Source of the DNA: Actinophytocola sp963840275
Lineage (GTDB): Bacteria; Actinomycetota; Actinomycetes; Mycobacteriales; Pseudonocardiaceae
NCBI GenBank assembly: GCA_963840275.1
Contig: CAWIYK010000002.1
Span: 1,116,001 to 1,180,000 of the forward strand
Length of the DNA: 64,000 nucleotides
Reading direction: 5' to 3'
Of this stretch, positions 7,620 to 17,318 are shown one piece after another. Every line of letters starts with the position of its first letter. The stretch's first letter is position 1. The position numbers and the translations under genes were made by a program. The notes beneath the pieces are model-generated. The model was given only the letters and a program-made list of their open reading frames with translations. It did not search any database and was not told the origin of the DNA.

Positions 7620-8558
7620 GGCCACCTCGGGGCGAGGGCCTCGGGCGGCTGCGGCGTGGGCCGCCTTCAGTTCGGCCGCCACCTTCTCTGGTTCGGTGCG
7701 TAGGCGGCTCGGGAGGGTTTGCAGGACTGTCACGCCGTGGGTCGCGTACCTGGCGTTCCGGTTGACGGTTCTGGCGTAGTCCGCGCGCTGGTAGTGGAAC
7801 TCGTAGGAGTCGATCTCCCAGGCCAACCCGACCTCGAACCACGCGTCCGGCACGGCGATGTGCTCACCTGCCGCGGTTCGCAGCGGCACGTTCCACACCG
7901 GTCGCGGCAGGTTCGTGCGCTCCCACACGCGCATCGCGTCGATCTCCGCCACCGACCGGGCGCCACCCAGCACGTCCTTCAACACCTCCCGGGGCACGGC
8001 GGTACCGCGGTTGCTGCCAGCCTCGAGTTCACGCACCAACCAGTGCGGTGCCAGTCGCTTGCGTTGCGCCGCCTCGGCGATCAGTGCCCTGACCGGCTCG
8101 TGCGTCCGCAGTCGGCGGCAGGCGTCGAGAACGGATCTGGCCAGCGGTGCCAGCGGCACGCCATCGACGGTGACCGGCGCGGGCATGCGGGTGGTGCGTT
8201 CCACGATCACGTACTCACTGCACTTGGCCCGGTGACGGTGTGGCACCAGCATGTGTATCCGCGGGTCAGGTGGTGTGTTCTGGAGGCCGTGCCGTCGGCA
8301 CGACTCCAACCCCGTGATGACTGCCTCAGGTCCGACGTAGAGCAGCGCCGCCTCCACCAGTTGCCTTCTCGTCGGAGGTGAGTTGCCGAGTAGCACCACG
8401 CCGGGCAGTGGGCGTTGCCATGGGCCGCCTGGCACACACCTTCGATAGGCGGTTCGTGGGTTCACGCCCAGTTCCGTGAGGGTGGCCACCCTGATCGCCC
8501 CGTGCCTGCTCGCCTTGATCAATGTCTTGGGGTCACACGCCCAGTCGTTGCGTCTCAT
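7611..8558 (-). CDS. AbiEi-like / DUF559-type nuclease-fold protein
   Basis: A 315-residue cytoplasmic protein of the kind annotated as type IV toxin-antitoxin AbiEi-family antitoxin domain protein in actinobacteria. The N-terminal ~80 residues look like the winged-helix part (VATLTELGVNPRTAYRRC, then GVVLL). The middle resembles the AbiEi C-terminal region (ITGLESCRRHGLQ, IHMLVPHRH). The last third has a restriction-endonuclease-like PDAWFEVGLAWEIDSYEFH segment comparable to DUF559 nucleases, though the catalytic lysine is not evident. No AbiEii toxin gene lies next to it. The start was taken at ATG 8558. The stop codon lies inside the 57-nt palindrome. Function is uncertain. Confidence 0.65.
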   Translation of the reverse strand: MRRNDWACDPKTLIKASRHGAIRVATLTELGVNPRTAYRRCVPGGPWQRPLPGVVLLGNSPPTRRQLVEAALLYVGPEAVITGLESCRRHGLQNTPPDPRIHMLVPHRHRAKCSEYVIVERTTRMPAPVTVDGVPLAPLARSVLDACRRLRTHEPVRALIAEAAQRKRLAPHWLVRELEAGSNRGTAVPREVLKDVLGGARSVAEIDAMRVWERTNLPRPVWNVPLRTAAGEHIAVPDAWFEVGLAWEIDSYEFHYQRADYARTVNRNARYATHGVTVLQTLPSRLRTEPEKVAAELKAAHAAAARGPRPEVAMP

Positions 8559-8662
8559 ACCGGGTCCATCGGCCGCGGACGGAGGGTCCCGAACGGTCGT
8601 CTTCCGGCCTGTGGACAACTCGGGCGTTCCAGGTCACAGGGCCGAGGGGTCGTTAGCGCGCC

Positions 8663-8668
8663 TAAGCT
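8663..8668 (+). promoter_or_regulatory. Leaderless -10 element for the MFS gene
   Basis: TAAGCT matches TANNNT and ends exactly 7 nt before the ATG at 8676, the spacing typical of leaderless actinobacterial promoters. No Shine-Dalgarno sequence precedes that ATG. Confidence 0.6.
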
Positions 8669-8675
8669 GTTTTCA

Positions 8676-9923
8676 ATGGGGGGCGTAGTGACCAAGAAGC
8701 GGTCCCGGGTGGCCATCGACACCCGACCATTGCGCATACCCACCTACCGGCGCCTGTGGACGTCCACGGCGATCACCGCCGTCGGGTCTCAGCTGACGAC
8801 GGTGGCGGTGCCGAAGCAGATCTTCGACCTGACCGGGTCGTCCGGGTTCGTCGGGCTGGCTGGCGCGTTCGGGCTGGTGCCGCTGCTGATCTTCGGGCTG
8901 TGGGGCGGCGCGATCGCCGACGCGTTCGATCGGCGGACCGTGATCCTCGTCAGCAACGCCGGGGTCGCCCTCACCTCGATCGCGTTCTGGGTGCAGGCCG
9001 TGGTCGGCACCAACGTCTGGCTCATCCTGAGCATGCTCGCCGTGCAACAAGCGTTCGTCGCCGTCAACATGCCGACTCGGACGGCCGCGGTGGCGCGACT
9101 GGTGCCGATCGAGCTGCTGGCGTCGGCTACGGCACTCTCGTCGACCGTCGGGTCGTTCGGGATGGTGTTCGGGCCGTTGCTCGCCGGCGCGCTCATGCCG
9201 ATCGCGGGCCTGCCCGTCCTGTACCTGATCGACGCGATCGTGCTGTGCGGCGCGTTCCTCCTGGTGTGGGGCCTGCCGAAGCTGCCGCCGCTCGACGGAA
9301 TCCGCCGGCGCGCCGGCCTCAAGGACATCGTCGACGGCTTCCGCTATCTGGCCGCGAAGAACATTCTGCTGGCGTCGTTCCTGCTGGACATCATCGCGAT
9401 GGTCGCCGGCATGCCCCGCGCGCTGTTCCCCGAGATGGCCGAGCGCACCTTCCACAACCCTGAGCTCGCGCTCGGCTGGCTGTTCGCCGCCATCCCGATC
9501 GGCGCGGTGCTGTTCGGCCTGATGTCCGGGTGGCTGTCCCGGGTCAGCCGGCACGGCGTCGGCGTGACGGTCGCCATCTGCGCGTGGGGCGCGGCGATCA
9601 TCGGGTTCGGGCTCGCCGGTCAGCTGTGGCTCGCGGTCGTCTTCCTGGTCGTCGCCGGCGCGGCCGACATGATCAGCGCGGTCTTCCGCAGCGCGATCCT
9701 GCAGACCGCCGCGACCGACGAGATGCGCGGCCGCATGCAGGGCGTGTTCATCGTGGTCGTCGCGGGTGGACCGAGGATCGCGGACGTCGTGCACGGGTCG
9801 ACGGCGGCCGGGGTCGGCACGTCGGCGGCCGTGACCGGCGGCGGCGTGCTGGTGATCGTGTTGACCGTCGTCGCGGTGGTGTGCCTGCCCGCGATCTGGC
9901 GTTACCGGGCCACAACCGGATAG
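8676..9923 (+). CDS. MFS exporter (EntS/MFS_3 type)
   Basis: A 415-residue, about 12-span major facilitator of the MFS_3 group that includes the enterobactin exporter EntS and many drug exporters. Visible family features are the start RIPTYRRLWTSTAITAVGSQ, the loop GAIADAFDRRTVIL between spans 2 and 3 (the motif A position) and RGRMQGVFIVVVAGGPRIAD near the C-terminus. The start at ATG 8676 is supported by the leaderless promoter; a GTG at 8688 behind GGGGGG is the alternative. Cargo cannot be told. Confidence 0.88.
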   Translation: MGGVVTKKRSRVAIDTRPLRIPTYRRLWTSTAITAVGSQLTTVAVPKQIFDLTGSSGFVGLAGAFGLVPLLIFGLWGGAIADAFDRRTVILVSNAGVALTSIAFWVQAVVGTNVWLILSMLAVQQAFVAVNMPTRTAAVARLVPIELLASATALSSTVGSFGMVFGPLLAGALMPIAGLPVLYLIDAIVLCGAFLLVWGLPKLPPLDGIRRRAGLKDIVDGFRYLAAKNILLASFLLDIIAMVAGMPRALFPEMAERTFHNPELALGWLFAAIPIGAVLFGLMSGWLSRVSRHGVGVTVAICAWGAAIIGFGLAGQLWLAVVFLVVAGAADMISAVFRSAILQTAATDEMRGRMQGVFIVVVAGGPRIADVVHGSTAAGVGTSAAVTGGGVLVIVLTVVAVVCLPAIWRYRATTG

Positions 9924-9983
9924 TTAGTGAACTAGCAACCTGGACACCTGGTCATCAAGAGGATGATCGGGCATGCTCCACGC

Positions 9984-11399
9984 ATGGTGACCGAGAACAC
10001 AGCGCCCACCGCGGCCGGCGAGCAGTCGTCGCTCAAGCGCGTCATGGGCTCGAAACTGCTGTACTTCTTCGTGATCGGCGACATCCTGGGCACCGGGATC
10101 TACGCGCTGACCGGAGCTGTGGCCGGCCAGGTCGGTGGCGCGCTGTGGCTGCCGTTCCTGGTCGCGTTCGCGGTGGCGTTCCTGACCGCGTTCGCCTACC
10201 TGGAACTGGTGGGCAAGTACCCACAGGCCGCCGGCGCCGCGTTGTACACGAACCGGGCGTTCAAGAAACCGTTCGTGACCTTCCTCGTGGCCTTCACGGT
10301 GATGTGCTCCGGGATCACGTCGGCGGCGGCCGCCGCCCGCGCGTTCGCGGACACCTACCTGCCGGCGGCCTTCGACATCACGCTGTCCAGCCGGAACATC
10401 GCGGTCGTGGCAGTGGCGTTCATCGTGATGCTGGCCGCCGTCAACTTCATCGGCGTGTCCCAGTCGGTGAAGGCGAACGTGTTGCTGACCTGCATCGAGC
10501 TGTCCGGCCTGGCGATCATCGTCGTCGTCGGCATCTTCGCGGTCGCGGGCGGCGAAGGTGAGCCGGGACGGCTCATCGAGATCAACACCGCGGACACCAA
10601 CTGGGTGCTGGCGATCACGGCGGCAAGCTCGCTCGCGTTCTTCGCCATGGTCGGGTTCGAGGACTCGGTGAACATGGCCGAGGAGTGCAAGGAGCCGGCG
10701 CGGATCTTCCCGAGGGCGCTGCTCGGCGGCCTGGCCACGGCGGCCCTGATCTACGTGCTGGTCGCGATCACGTCCTCGCTGCTCATCTCCGCGAGCGACC
10801 TCAAGGCCGCCGAGTCCGGCGCCCTGCTCAAGGTGATCGACGTCGGCGCGCCCGGCTTCCCGCGATGGGTCTTCGAGTGGATCGGCGTGTTCGCGGTCAT
10901 CAACTCGGCCCTGATCAACATGCTGATGGCCAGCCGCCTGCTCTACGGCATGGCCAACGAGCGGATCCTGCCGAGGATCTTCGGCACCGTGCACCCGTTC
11001 CGCCGCACGCCGTGGGTGTCCATTCTCGTCACCAGCCTCATCGCCGCCGTGCTGGTCGTCGTCGCCGGCAAGGGCGGCGTGAAGGCGCTCGGCGGCACCA
11101 CCGCGCTACTGCTGCTGTGCGTGTTCACCGTGGTCAACGTCGCGGTGTTGGTGCTGCGCAAGGAAAAAGCCGGACACGAGCACTTCAGGGCGCCGACGTG
11201 GGCGCCGATCGTGGGTGCCGTGCTGTGCGCCTACCTCGCGATCCCGGGGCTGTCCGGCCGGCCCGGCAGCGACTACTACATCGCACTCGGGCTGCTCGGG
11301 CTCGGCGTCGTGCTGTGGTTCGTCAACTGGCTGTACCTGCACAGGAGCGGCGAGGCGCACGTCGTCAAGGAGTTCGATCCGCAGAAGCTCAAGGACTGA
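9984..11399 (+). CDS. APC-superfamily amino acid permease
   Basis: A 471-residue amino-acid/polyamine permease with about 12 spans. Span 1 carries GDILGTGIYALTGAVAG, the glycine-rich unwound substrate-binding helix of the APC fold. The cytoplasmic consensus loop is seen as FFAMVGFEDSVNMAEECKEP, and GTVHPFRRTPWVSI is the usual segment after span 8. The frame opens at ATG 9963 (seven residues longer); ATG 9984 (MVTENTAPT) is preferred because the upstream ATG touches its only purine run. Substrate specificity is not readable. Confidence 0.88.
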   Translation: MVTENTAPTAAGEQSSLKRVMGSKLLYFFVIGDILGTGIYALTGAVAGQVGGALWLPFLVAFAVAFLTAFAYLELVGKYPQAAGAALYTNRAFKKPFVTFLVAFTVMCSGITSAAAAARAFADTYLPAAFDITLSSRNIAVVAVAFIVMLAAVNFIGVSQSVKANVLLTCIELSGLAIIVVVGIFAVAGGEGEPGRLIEINTADTNWVLAITAASSLAFFAMVGFEDSVNMAEECKEPARIFPRALLGGLATAALIYVLVAITSSLLISASDLKAAESGALLKVIDVGAPGFPRWVFEWIGVFAVINSALINMLMASRLLYGMANERILPRIFGTVHPFRRTPWVSILVTSLIAAVLVVVAGKGGVKALGGTTALLLLCVFTVVNVAVLVLRKEKAGHEHFRAPTWAPIVGAVLCAYLAIPGLSGRPGSDYYIALGLLGLGVVLWFVNWLYLHRSGEAHVVKEFDPQKLKD

Positions 11400-11402
11400 C
11401 CG

Positions 11403-11408
11403 TAGGCT
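11403..11408 (+). promoter_or_regulatory. Putative leaderless -10 element for the epimerase gene
   Basis: TAGGCT (TANNNT) lies 8 nt before the ATG at 11417, starting only 4 nt after the permease stop codon. This suggests the epimerase has its own promoter rather than relying on readthrough. Confidence 0.45.
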
Positions 11409-11416
11409 CTCCCCTC

Positions 11417-12313
11417 ATGACTGGAGAGCAGGTGGAGATCACGCGCGGCGACGCGCGGGCGGTCGTCAACACCGTCGGCGCGTCGCTTCGTGCGTTCGAG
11501 GTGGCCGGCGTGCCGTTTGTGGAGACCTACGCCGACGAGCCGCCGATGGGCGCCGGCGCGGTGCTCGTGCCGTGGCCCAACCGGGTGGCCGGCGCGACCT
11601 GGACCCGCGACGGCGGGACGCACCGGCTCGAGGCGACGGAGGCGGCGCGAGGCAACGCGATCCACGGCCTGGTGCGCCGCGCCGAGTGGACGGTCGCGTC
11701 GCGTACGACCGAGTCGGTCACGCTGCTCGTCGAGGTGTCCGGCGCGCAGGGGTGGCCGTTTCCCTTTCGCACCACCATCTCCTACACGCTCGGCGACGAC
11801 GGCCTCACCATCGCCCACGGCGTGCACAACCGCGGCGAGCTGGACATGCCGTTCGGCGTCGGCACGCACCCCTACCCCCGGCCCGGCAACACCGACGTCG
11901 ACGAGTGCGTGCTGACGCTCGCCGCGCGCACGGTCCTGCCGGTCGACCTCGAGACGATGATCCCCAACGGCGAGCCCATCGACGTCGCCGGCACGGACTA
12001 CGACTTCAGCGCGGGCCGCCCGCTGCGCGACGTCGAGCTCGACACCGCGTTCGGCGGCTGCCGGCCGGGCACCGACGGGCTGGTCCGCCACTCGGTGAGC
12101 CACGGCGACAGCGGCGTCGCGGTGTGGGCCGAGCCGAGCTTCGGCTGGGTGCAGGTCTTCACGCCCGGCGAGTTCCCCGGCAAGGGTGCCCGCGCGGTGG
12201 CGATCGAGCCGATGACGTGCCCGCCGAACGCGCTGAACACCGGCGTGGACCTGCTGTGGCTGTCGTCTGACGAATCGTGGACGGGGCGGTGGGGAATCAC
12301 CCCGCTGGGCTAG
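11417..12313 (+). CDS. Aldose 1-epimerase family protein
   Basis: A galactose-mutarotase-fold enzyme (298 residues) that interconverts anomers of a sugar or sugar phosphate. Family residues are visible: the arginine in VPWPNRVAGATW, a histidine in GNAIHGLVRR, the catalytic histidine in GVGTHPYPRP, and the catalytic glutamate in AVAIEPMTCPPNA near the C-terminus. The order and spacing match bacterial YihR/GalM-like proteins. It sits between a permease and an amidohydrolase, both in the same direction. The true sugar is unknown. Confidence 0.9.
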   Translation: MTGEQVEITRGDARAVVNTVGASLRAFEVAGVPFVETYADEPPMGAGAVLVPWPNRVAGATWTRDGGTHRLEATEAARGNAIHGLVRRAEWTVASRTTESVTLLVEVSGAQGWPFPFRTTISYTLGDDGLTIAHGVHNRGELDMPFGVGTHPYPRPGNTDVDECVLTLAARTVLPVDLETMIPNGEPIDVAGTDYDFSAGRPLRDVELDTAFGGCRPGTDGLVRHSVSHGDSGVAVWAEPSFGWVQVFTPGEFPGKGARAVAIEPMTCPPNALNTGVDLLWLSSDESWTGRWGITPLG

Positions 12314-12316
12314 GTT
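12311..12316 (+). promoter_or_regulatory. Leaderless -10 element overlapping the epimerase stop
   Basis: TAGGTT fits TANNNT and ends exactly 7 nt before the GTG at 12324. Its TAG is the stop codon of the preceding epimerase gene, so the promoter is embedded in the gene junction. Confidence 0.6.
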
Positions 12317-12323
12317 GGTCGGC

Positions 12324-13538
12324 GTGAGCATCGCGGTCATTGGTGGCTATGTCGTTCCCGTCGACGGGGAGCCCATCGACGGTGGGACCGTCCTGATCGA
12401 ACGCGGCCTGATCGTCGCGGTCGGCACGGAGGCCGACGTCGACATCCCGGACGACGCGGAGATCGTCGACGCCTCCGGCACGTGGGTGCTGCCCGGGTTC
12501 ATCGAGGCGCACGGCCACATCGGCGTCTTCGAGGAGGGCGAGGGCTGGGCCGGGATCGACGTCAACGAGATGACCGACCCGAACGGCGCCCGGCTGCGTG
12601 CGCTCGACGGCATCAACCCGAACGACGAGGGGTTCCGCGACGCGCTCGCCGGCGGTGTCACCACGGTGGTCGTCAAGCCCGGTTCGGGTAACCCGATCGG
12701 GGGACAGACGGTCGCGGTGAAGTCGTGGGGCCGCACCGCCGACGACATGCTCGTGCGCCAGCCGGTGAGCGTGAAGAGCGCGCTCGGCGAGAACCCGAAG
12801 CGGGTGTACGGCGACCAGAAGAAGCTGCCGTCGACGCGGCTCGGCGTGGCCGCCGTCATCCGCGACGCGTTCACGAAGGCGCAGGACTACCGCGCCGCCC
12901 GTGAGCACGCGGTCCGGGAGAACGAGCCGTTCGAGCGGGACACCACGTCGGAGATCCTGGTGCGGGTGCTCGACGGCGAGGTGCCGTGGTGTCAGCACAG
13001 CCACCGCGCCGACGACATCGCCACGGCCATCCGGCTGTCCGAGGAGTTCGGGTACCGGCTGATCGTCAACCACGGCACCGAGGGTCACCTGATCGCGGAC
13101 CTGTTGGCGGAGAAGGACATCCCGGTGATCATCGGGCCGTTGATCGTGGGCCGGTCCAAGGTCGAGGTGCGCGAGCGCTCGCTGCGCAACCCGGGCATCC
13201 TGGCGCGGGCCGGCGTGCTGATCGCGCTGACCACCGACCACCCGGTCGTGCCGATCGACTTCCTGGTGCACCAGGCCACGTTCGCGGTCAAGGAAGGCCT
13301 GGACACCGACACCGCGCTCCGGTCGATCACCGTCAACCCGGCCGCGATCATGGGGCTGTCCGACCGGGTCGGCGCGTTGAAGCCGGGCCTGGACGCCGAC
13401 CTCGTGATCTGGTCCGGCGACCCGCTGGACGTGATGAGCCGCGCGGTGCGCGTGTTCGTCAACGGCCGCTCGGTGTACCACTTCGACGAGGCGAAGAACC
13501 GGGGCGTGACGGCGAACCCGTACTACGTCGAGCACTGA
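12324..13538 (+). CDS. Amidohydrolase-superfamily metal-dependent hydrolase
   Basis: A 404-residue hydrolase of the imidazolonepropionase/dihydroorotase-like amidohydrolase superfamily. The N-terminal small beta domain (SIAVIGGYVVPVDGEPIDGG) leads to the metal motif FIEAHGHIG. Other metal ligands are likely in VPWCQHSHRADD, IVNHGTEGH and ALTTDHPVVP (the catalytic aspartate). The composite domain is completed by LKPGLDADLVIWSGDPLD and VFVNGRSVYH. The start was set at GTG 12324 because of the leaderless promoter; a TTG at 12315 is less likely. The substrate (cyclic amide, guanidine or dipeptide) cannot be told. Confidence 0.88.
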   Translation: MSIAVIGGYVVPVDGEPIDGGTVLIERGLIVAVGTEADVDIPDDAEIVDASGTWVLPGFIEAHGHIGVFEEGEGWAGIDVNEMTDPNGARLRALDGINPNDEGFRDALAGGVTTVVVKPGSGNPIGGQTVAVKSWGRTADDMLVRQPVSVKSALGENPKRVYGDQKKLPSTRLGVAAVIRDAFTKAQDYRAAREHAVRENEPFERDTTSEILVRVLDGEVPWCQHSHRADDIATAIRLSEEFGYRLIVNHGTEGHLIADLLAEKDIPVIIGPLIVGRSKVEVRERSLRNPGILARAGVLIALTTDHPVVPIDFLVHQATFAVKEGLDTDTALRSITVNPAAIMGLSDRVGALKPGLDADLVIWSGDPLDVMSRAVRVFVNGRSVYHFDEAKNRGVTANPYYVEH

Positions 13539-13682
13539 CCCGCGTGTCCAACACTGACGACCCGCGTGTCCAACGCTCGCGACCGGTGAGTTCGACATTC
13601 GCGACCACCGGTGCCGGTCGCGAATGTCGAACTCGGGGTGCGTGAGCGTTCGACACGCGGGGTGTGAGCGTTGGACTCGCGG
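13539..13682. repeat. Nested inverted repeat, copy B (CGTGTCC subtype)
   Basis: This element fills the whole gap between two convergent genes. A perfect 19-nt inner pair (GAGTTCGACATTCGCGACC and its complement) is flanked by outer CGCGTGTCCAACRCT modules and their complements (GAGCGTTSGACWCGCGG), with the left outer module duplicated. Convergent position and hairpin potential suit a two-way terminator; this is inferred. Confidence 0.78.
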
Positions 13683-14828
13683 TCACATCTTGCGTAGTTC
13701 GCGGGCGATCACCATCCGCTGGATCTGGTTCGTGCCCTCGAAGATCTGCGGCACCTTGGCCTCGCGCATGTACCGCTCCACCGGGAAGTCCCGCGTGTAC
13801 CCGGCCCCGCCGAGCACCTGGACGGCGTCGGTGGTGACCTTCATCGCGGCGTCCGTCGCGATCAGCTTCGCGATCGACGCCTGCCGCGTGAACGGCAGCC
13901 CGCGGTCCCGCCGCCGGGCCGCCTCCAGGTACGTCGCACGCGCCGACTCGACGGCCGCCGCCATGTCCGCGAGCAGGAACTCCATGCCCTGGAACTCGAT
14001 GATCGGCCGGCCGAACTGCGACCGCTCCCGCGCGTACGCGACCGCCTCGTCCAGCGCCGCCTGCGCGAGGCCGACCGAGCACGCCGCGATGCCGAGCCGG
14101 CCCGAGTTCAGCGCGGACAGCGCGATCCGCAGGCCCGCGCCCTCCGGACCGACCAGCCGGTCCGCCGGCACCACCGCGTCCTCGAAGATCATCTGCGTGG
14201 TGGTCGAGCCGGTCAGGCCCATCTTGCGTTCCGGCGTCGCCGCCGACAGGCCGGGGGTCGCCGCGTCGACGACGAGGCACGAGATGCCCCTGCCGCCGTC
14301 GGGCGACGTGCGGACCATCGTCGTGTAGAAGTCGGCCTCGCCGCCGTGGGTGATCCACGCCTTCACGCCGTTGACGACGTACCCGGAAGGCCCCCGCACC
14401 GCCTTGCACGTCAGCGCCGCCGCGTCCGAGCCGGCCTGCGGCTCCGACAGCGCGTACGCCCCGAGCAGCTCACCTTCGAGGAACGCCGGCAACAGGGTGG
14501 TGCGCTGCTCCTCCGTGCCGTACTCGGCCAGCGCGAAACACGACATGACGTGCACGGACAGCCCGACGCCCATGGACATCCACGCCGTCGCGATCTCCTC
14601 GAGCACCTGCAGGTAGACCTCGTAGGACAGGCCGCCGCCGCCCCACTGCTCCGGGTACGGCAGACCCAGCAGTCCGCTGCGGCCGAGCAGCCGGAACTGC
14701 TCGCGCGGGAACCGGCACTCCTCCTCGTACCGCGAGGCGACCGGGGCCAGCGCGTCCCGCGCTATTTCCCTGGTCAGCTTGATGAGATCCTCTGCTTCCG
14801 TGGTGGGTAGCAGTCGCTCGGCGGGCAT
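13683..14828 (-). CDS. Acyl-CoA dehydrogenase
   Basis: FAD-dependent acyl-CoA dehydrogenase (381 residues) for alpha-beta oxidation of an acyl-CoA. The N-terminal helical domain is followed by the FAD-contact signature YALSEPQAGSDAAALTC. The C-terminal domain has GRPIIEFQGMEFLLADM, VLGGAGYTRDFPVERYMRE and the catalytic glutamate in FEGTNQIQRM. The ATG at 14828 was chosen for its strong GGAGGAG ribosome site. It is divergent from the PfkB-kinase gene, with facing TANNNT elements around 14872-14878. Chain-length preference is unknown. Confidence 0.93.
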   Translation of the reverse strand: MPAERLLPTTEAEDLIKLTREIARDALAPVASRYEEECRFPREQFRLLGRSGLLGLPYPEQWGGGGLSYEVYLQVLEEIATAWMSMGVGLSVHVMSCFALAEYGTEEQRTTLLPAFLEGELLGAYALSEPQAGSDAAALTCKAVRGPSGYVVNGVKAWITHGGEADFYTTMVRTSPDGGRGISCLVVDAATPGLSAATPERKMGLTGSTTTQMIFEDAVVPADRLVGPEGAGLRIALSALNSGRLGIAACSVGLAQAALDEAVAYARERSQFGRPIIEFQGMEFLLADMAAAVESARATYLEAARRRDRGLPFTRQASIAKLIATDAAMKVTTDAVQVLGGAGYTRDFPVERYMREAKVPQIFEGTNQIQRMVIARELRKM

Positions 14829-14917
14829 GCCGTCTCCTCCGCAGGTCAATGCGTGGTCTCAGGTGTTCCAAATAGTATGACCTCCTACTGTCGGGTAGCC
14901 GACGAGATTGGGGAGCG

Positions 14918-15859
14918 ATGATCCTGGTCGGCGGCGAGGCTCTCGTCGATCTCGTGCCAGCGGCGAGCACCCGGCCCGGCGAGCTGGGGCCGCTCCTCCC
15001 GCTCCCCGGCGGCGGGCCGTACAACGTGGCGATCACGCTCGGCCGGCTCGGCGCCCCGGTGCGGTTCCTGTCCCGGCTGTCGACCGACGGGTTCGGTGAC
15101 GCGCTGAAACTCCGGCTCGAGGTGTCCGGTGTGGACACCTCGATGGTCCAGCGCGGGCCGGAGCCGACCACCCTGGCGGTCGCCGGGATCGGGCCGGACG
15201 GGTCCGCGCGCTACTCGTTCCACGTCGAGGGCACGGCCGACCGTGCGGTCGAACACCCCGGCCGGCTGCCGGCCGAAATCACCACTGTGTCTCTCGGCAC
15301 ACTCTCGCTGTTGCTGGAGCCGGGGGCGAGCCGGTACGAGCGGCTGCTGCGCGACCACGCGGCCGGCGGCGGGCTGACGGTGCTCGACCCCAACATCCGC
15401 CCGGCGATGGTGACCGACCCGGCGGCCCACCGCGCCCGGTTCGCGTCGTGGCTCCCCGACATCGGGCTGCTGAAACTGTCCGTAGAGGACGCGGCCTGGC
15501 TCGCCGACGACGGCGACCCAGACGAGGCGGTGCGCGACTGGCTCGGCCAGGGCCCTAGCGTGGTGGTCATGACGAAGGGCGCCGACGGGTTGGTCGCGCG
15601 CACCAGGGACGGCGCCGAGGTCGAGGTGCCCACCGTCCCCGCCGAGGTGGTCGACACCATCGGGGCGGGTGACACCGTGCACGGAGCGTTGCTCTTCTGG
15701 TTGCACCGAGCCGGCATAACCACACCGGACGGGCTGAGATCGGTGCCTGGAGAAGGCTGGCGGGACGCGCTCGCATTCGCGGCGCGAGCGGCGTCGATCA
15801 CGGTTTCCCGCGCCGGCGCCGAGCCACCTTACGCTGCTGAACTGGGTGTTCAGTCGTAA
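14918..15859 (+). CDS. PfkB-family carbohydrate kinase
   Basis: Ribokinase-fold sugar kinase, 313 residues, phosphorylating a sugar (fructose-type most likely) with ATP. The N-terminal block GGEALVDLVPA, the substrate loop GGGPYNVAITLGRLGAPV and the C-terminal signature DTIGAGDTVHGALL with catalytic Asp are all present. The middle RLSTDGFGDAL is also typical. A GGGGAG ribosome site precedes ATG 14918. Fructokinase versus other sugar specificity cannot be decided. Confidence 0.92.
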   Translation: MILVGGEALVDLVPAASTRPGELGPLLPLPGGGPYNVAITLGRLGAPVRFLSRLSTDGFGDALKLRLEVSGVDTSMVQRGPEPTTLAVAGIGPDGSARYSFHVEGTADRAVEHPGRLPAEITTVSLGTLSLLLEPGASRYERLLRDHAAGGGLTVLDPNIRPAMVTDPAAHRARFASWLPDIGLLKLSVEDAAWLADDGDPDEAVRDWLGQGPSVVVMTKGADGLVARTRDGAEVEVPTVPAEVVDTIGAGDTVHGALLFWLHRAGITTPDGLRSVPGEGWRDALAFAARAASITVSRAGAEPPYAAELGVQS

Positions 15860-15949
15860 AGTGCGGTGTCCCACACCGTTCGGCCTTACCCACCGGCGCT
15901 GGGCGCACTAGCGTTAAGAGCACAAGACGAAATTGTTGAGAGGGAACGC

Positions 15950-17263
<1,314 letters not shown>

Positions 17264-17279
17264 ACCGTACTTCTACTGG

Positions 17280-17318
17280 AAGGCGCGTTGGGGACGTTCA
17301 CCGTCCCGAACGCGCCTT
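17280..17318. terminator. Hairpin between convergent gltA and exporter permease
   Basis: Two 16-nt arms, AAGGCGCGTTGGGGAC and GTCCCGAACGCGCCTT, pair with a single mismatch around a 7-nt loop. It begins 17 nt after gltA and ends directly before the permease stop codon, so it can end both converging transcripts. It resembles the 7563 palindrome and belongs to the GAAGG hairpin family. Confidence 0.75.

Noticed and set aside
13539..13682. Insertion sequence ends
   Set aside because: The element is inverted-repeat only with no transposase frame and no visible target-site duplication.
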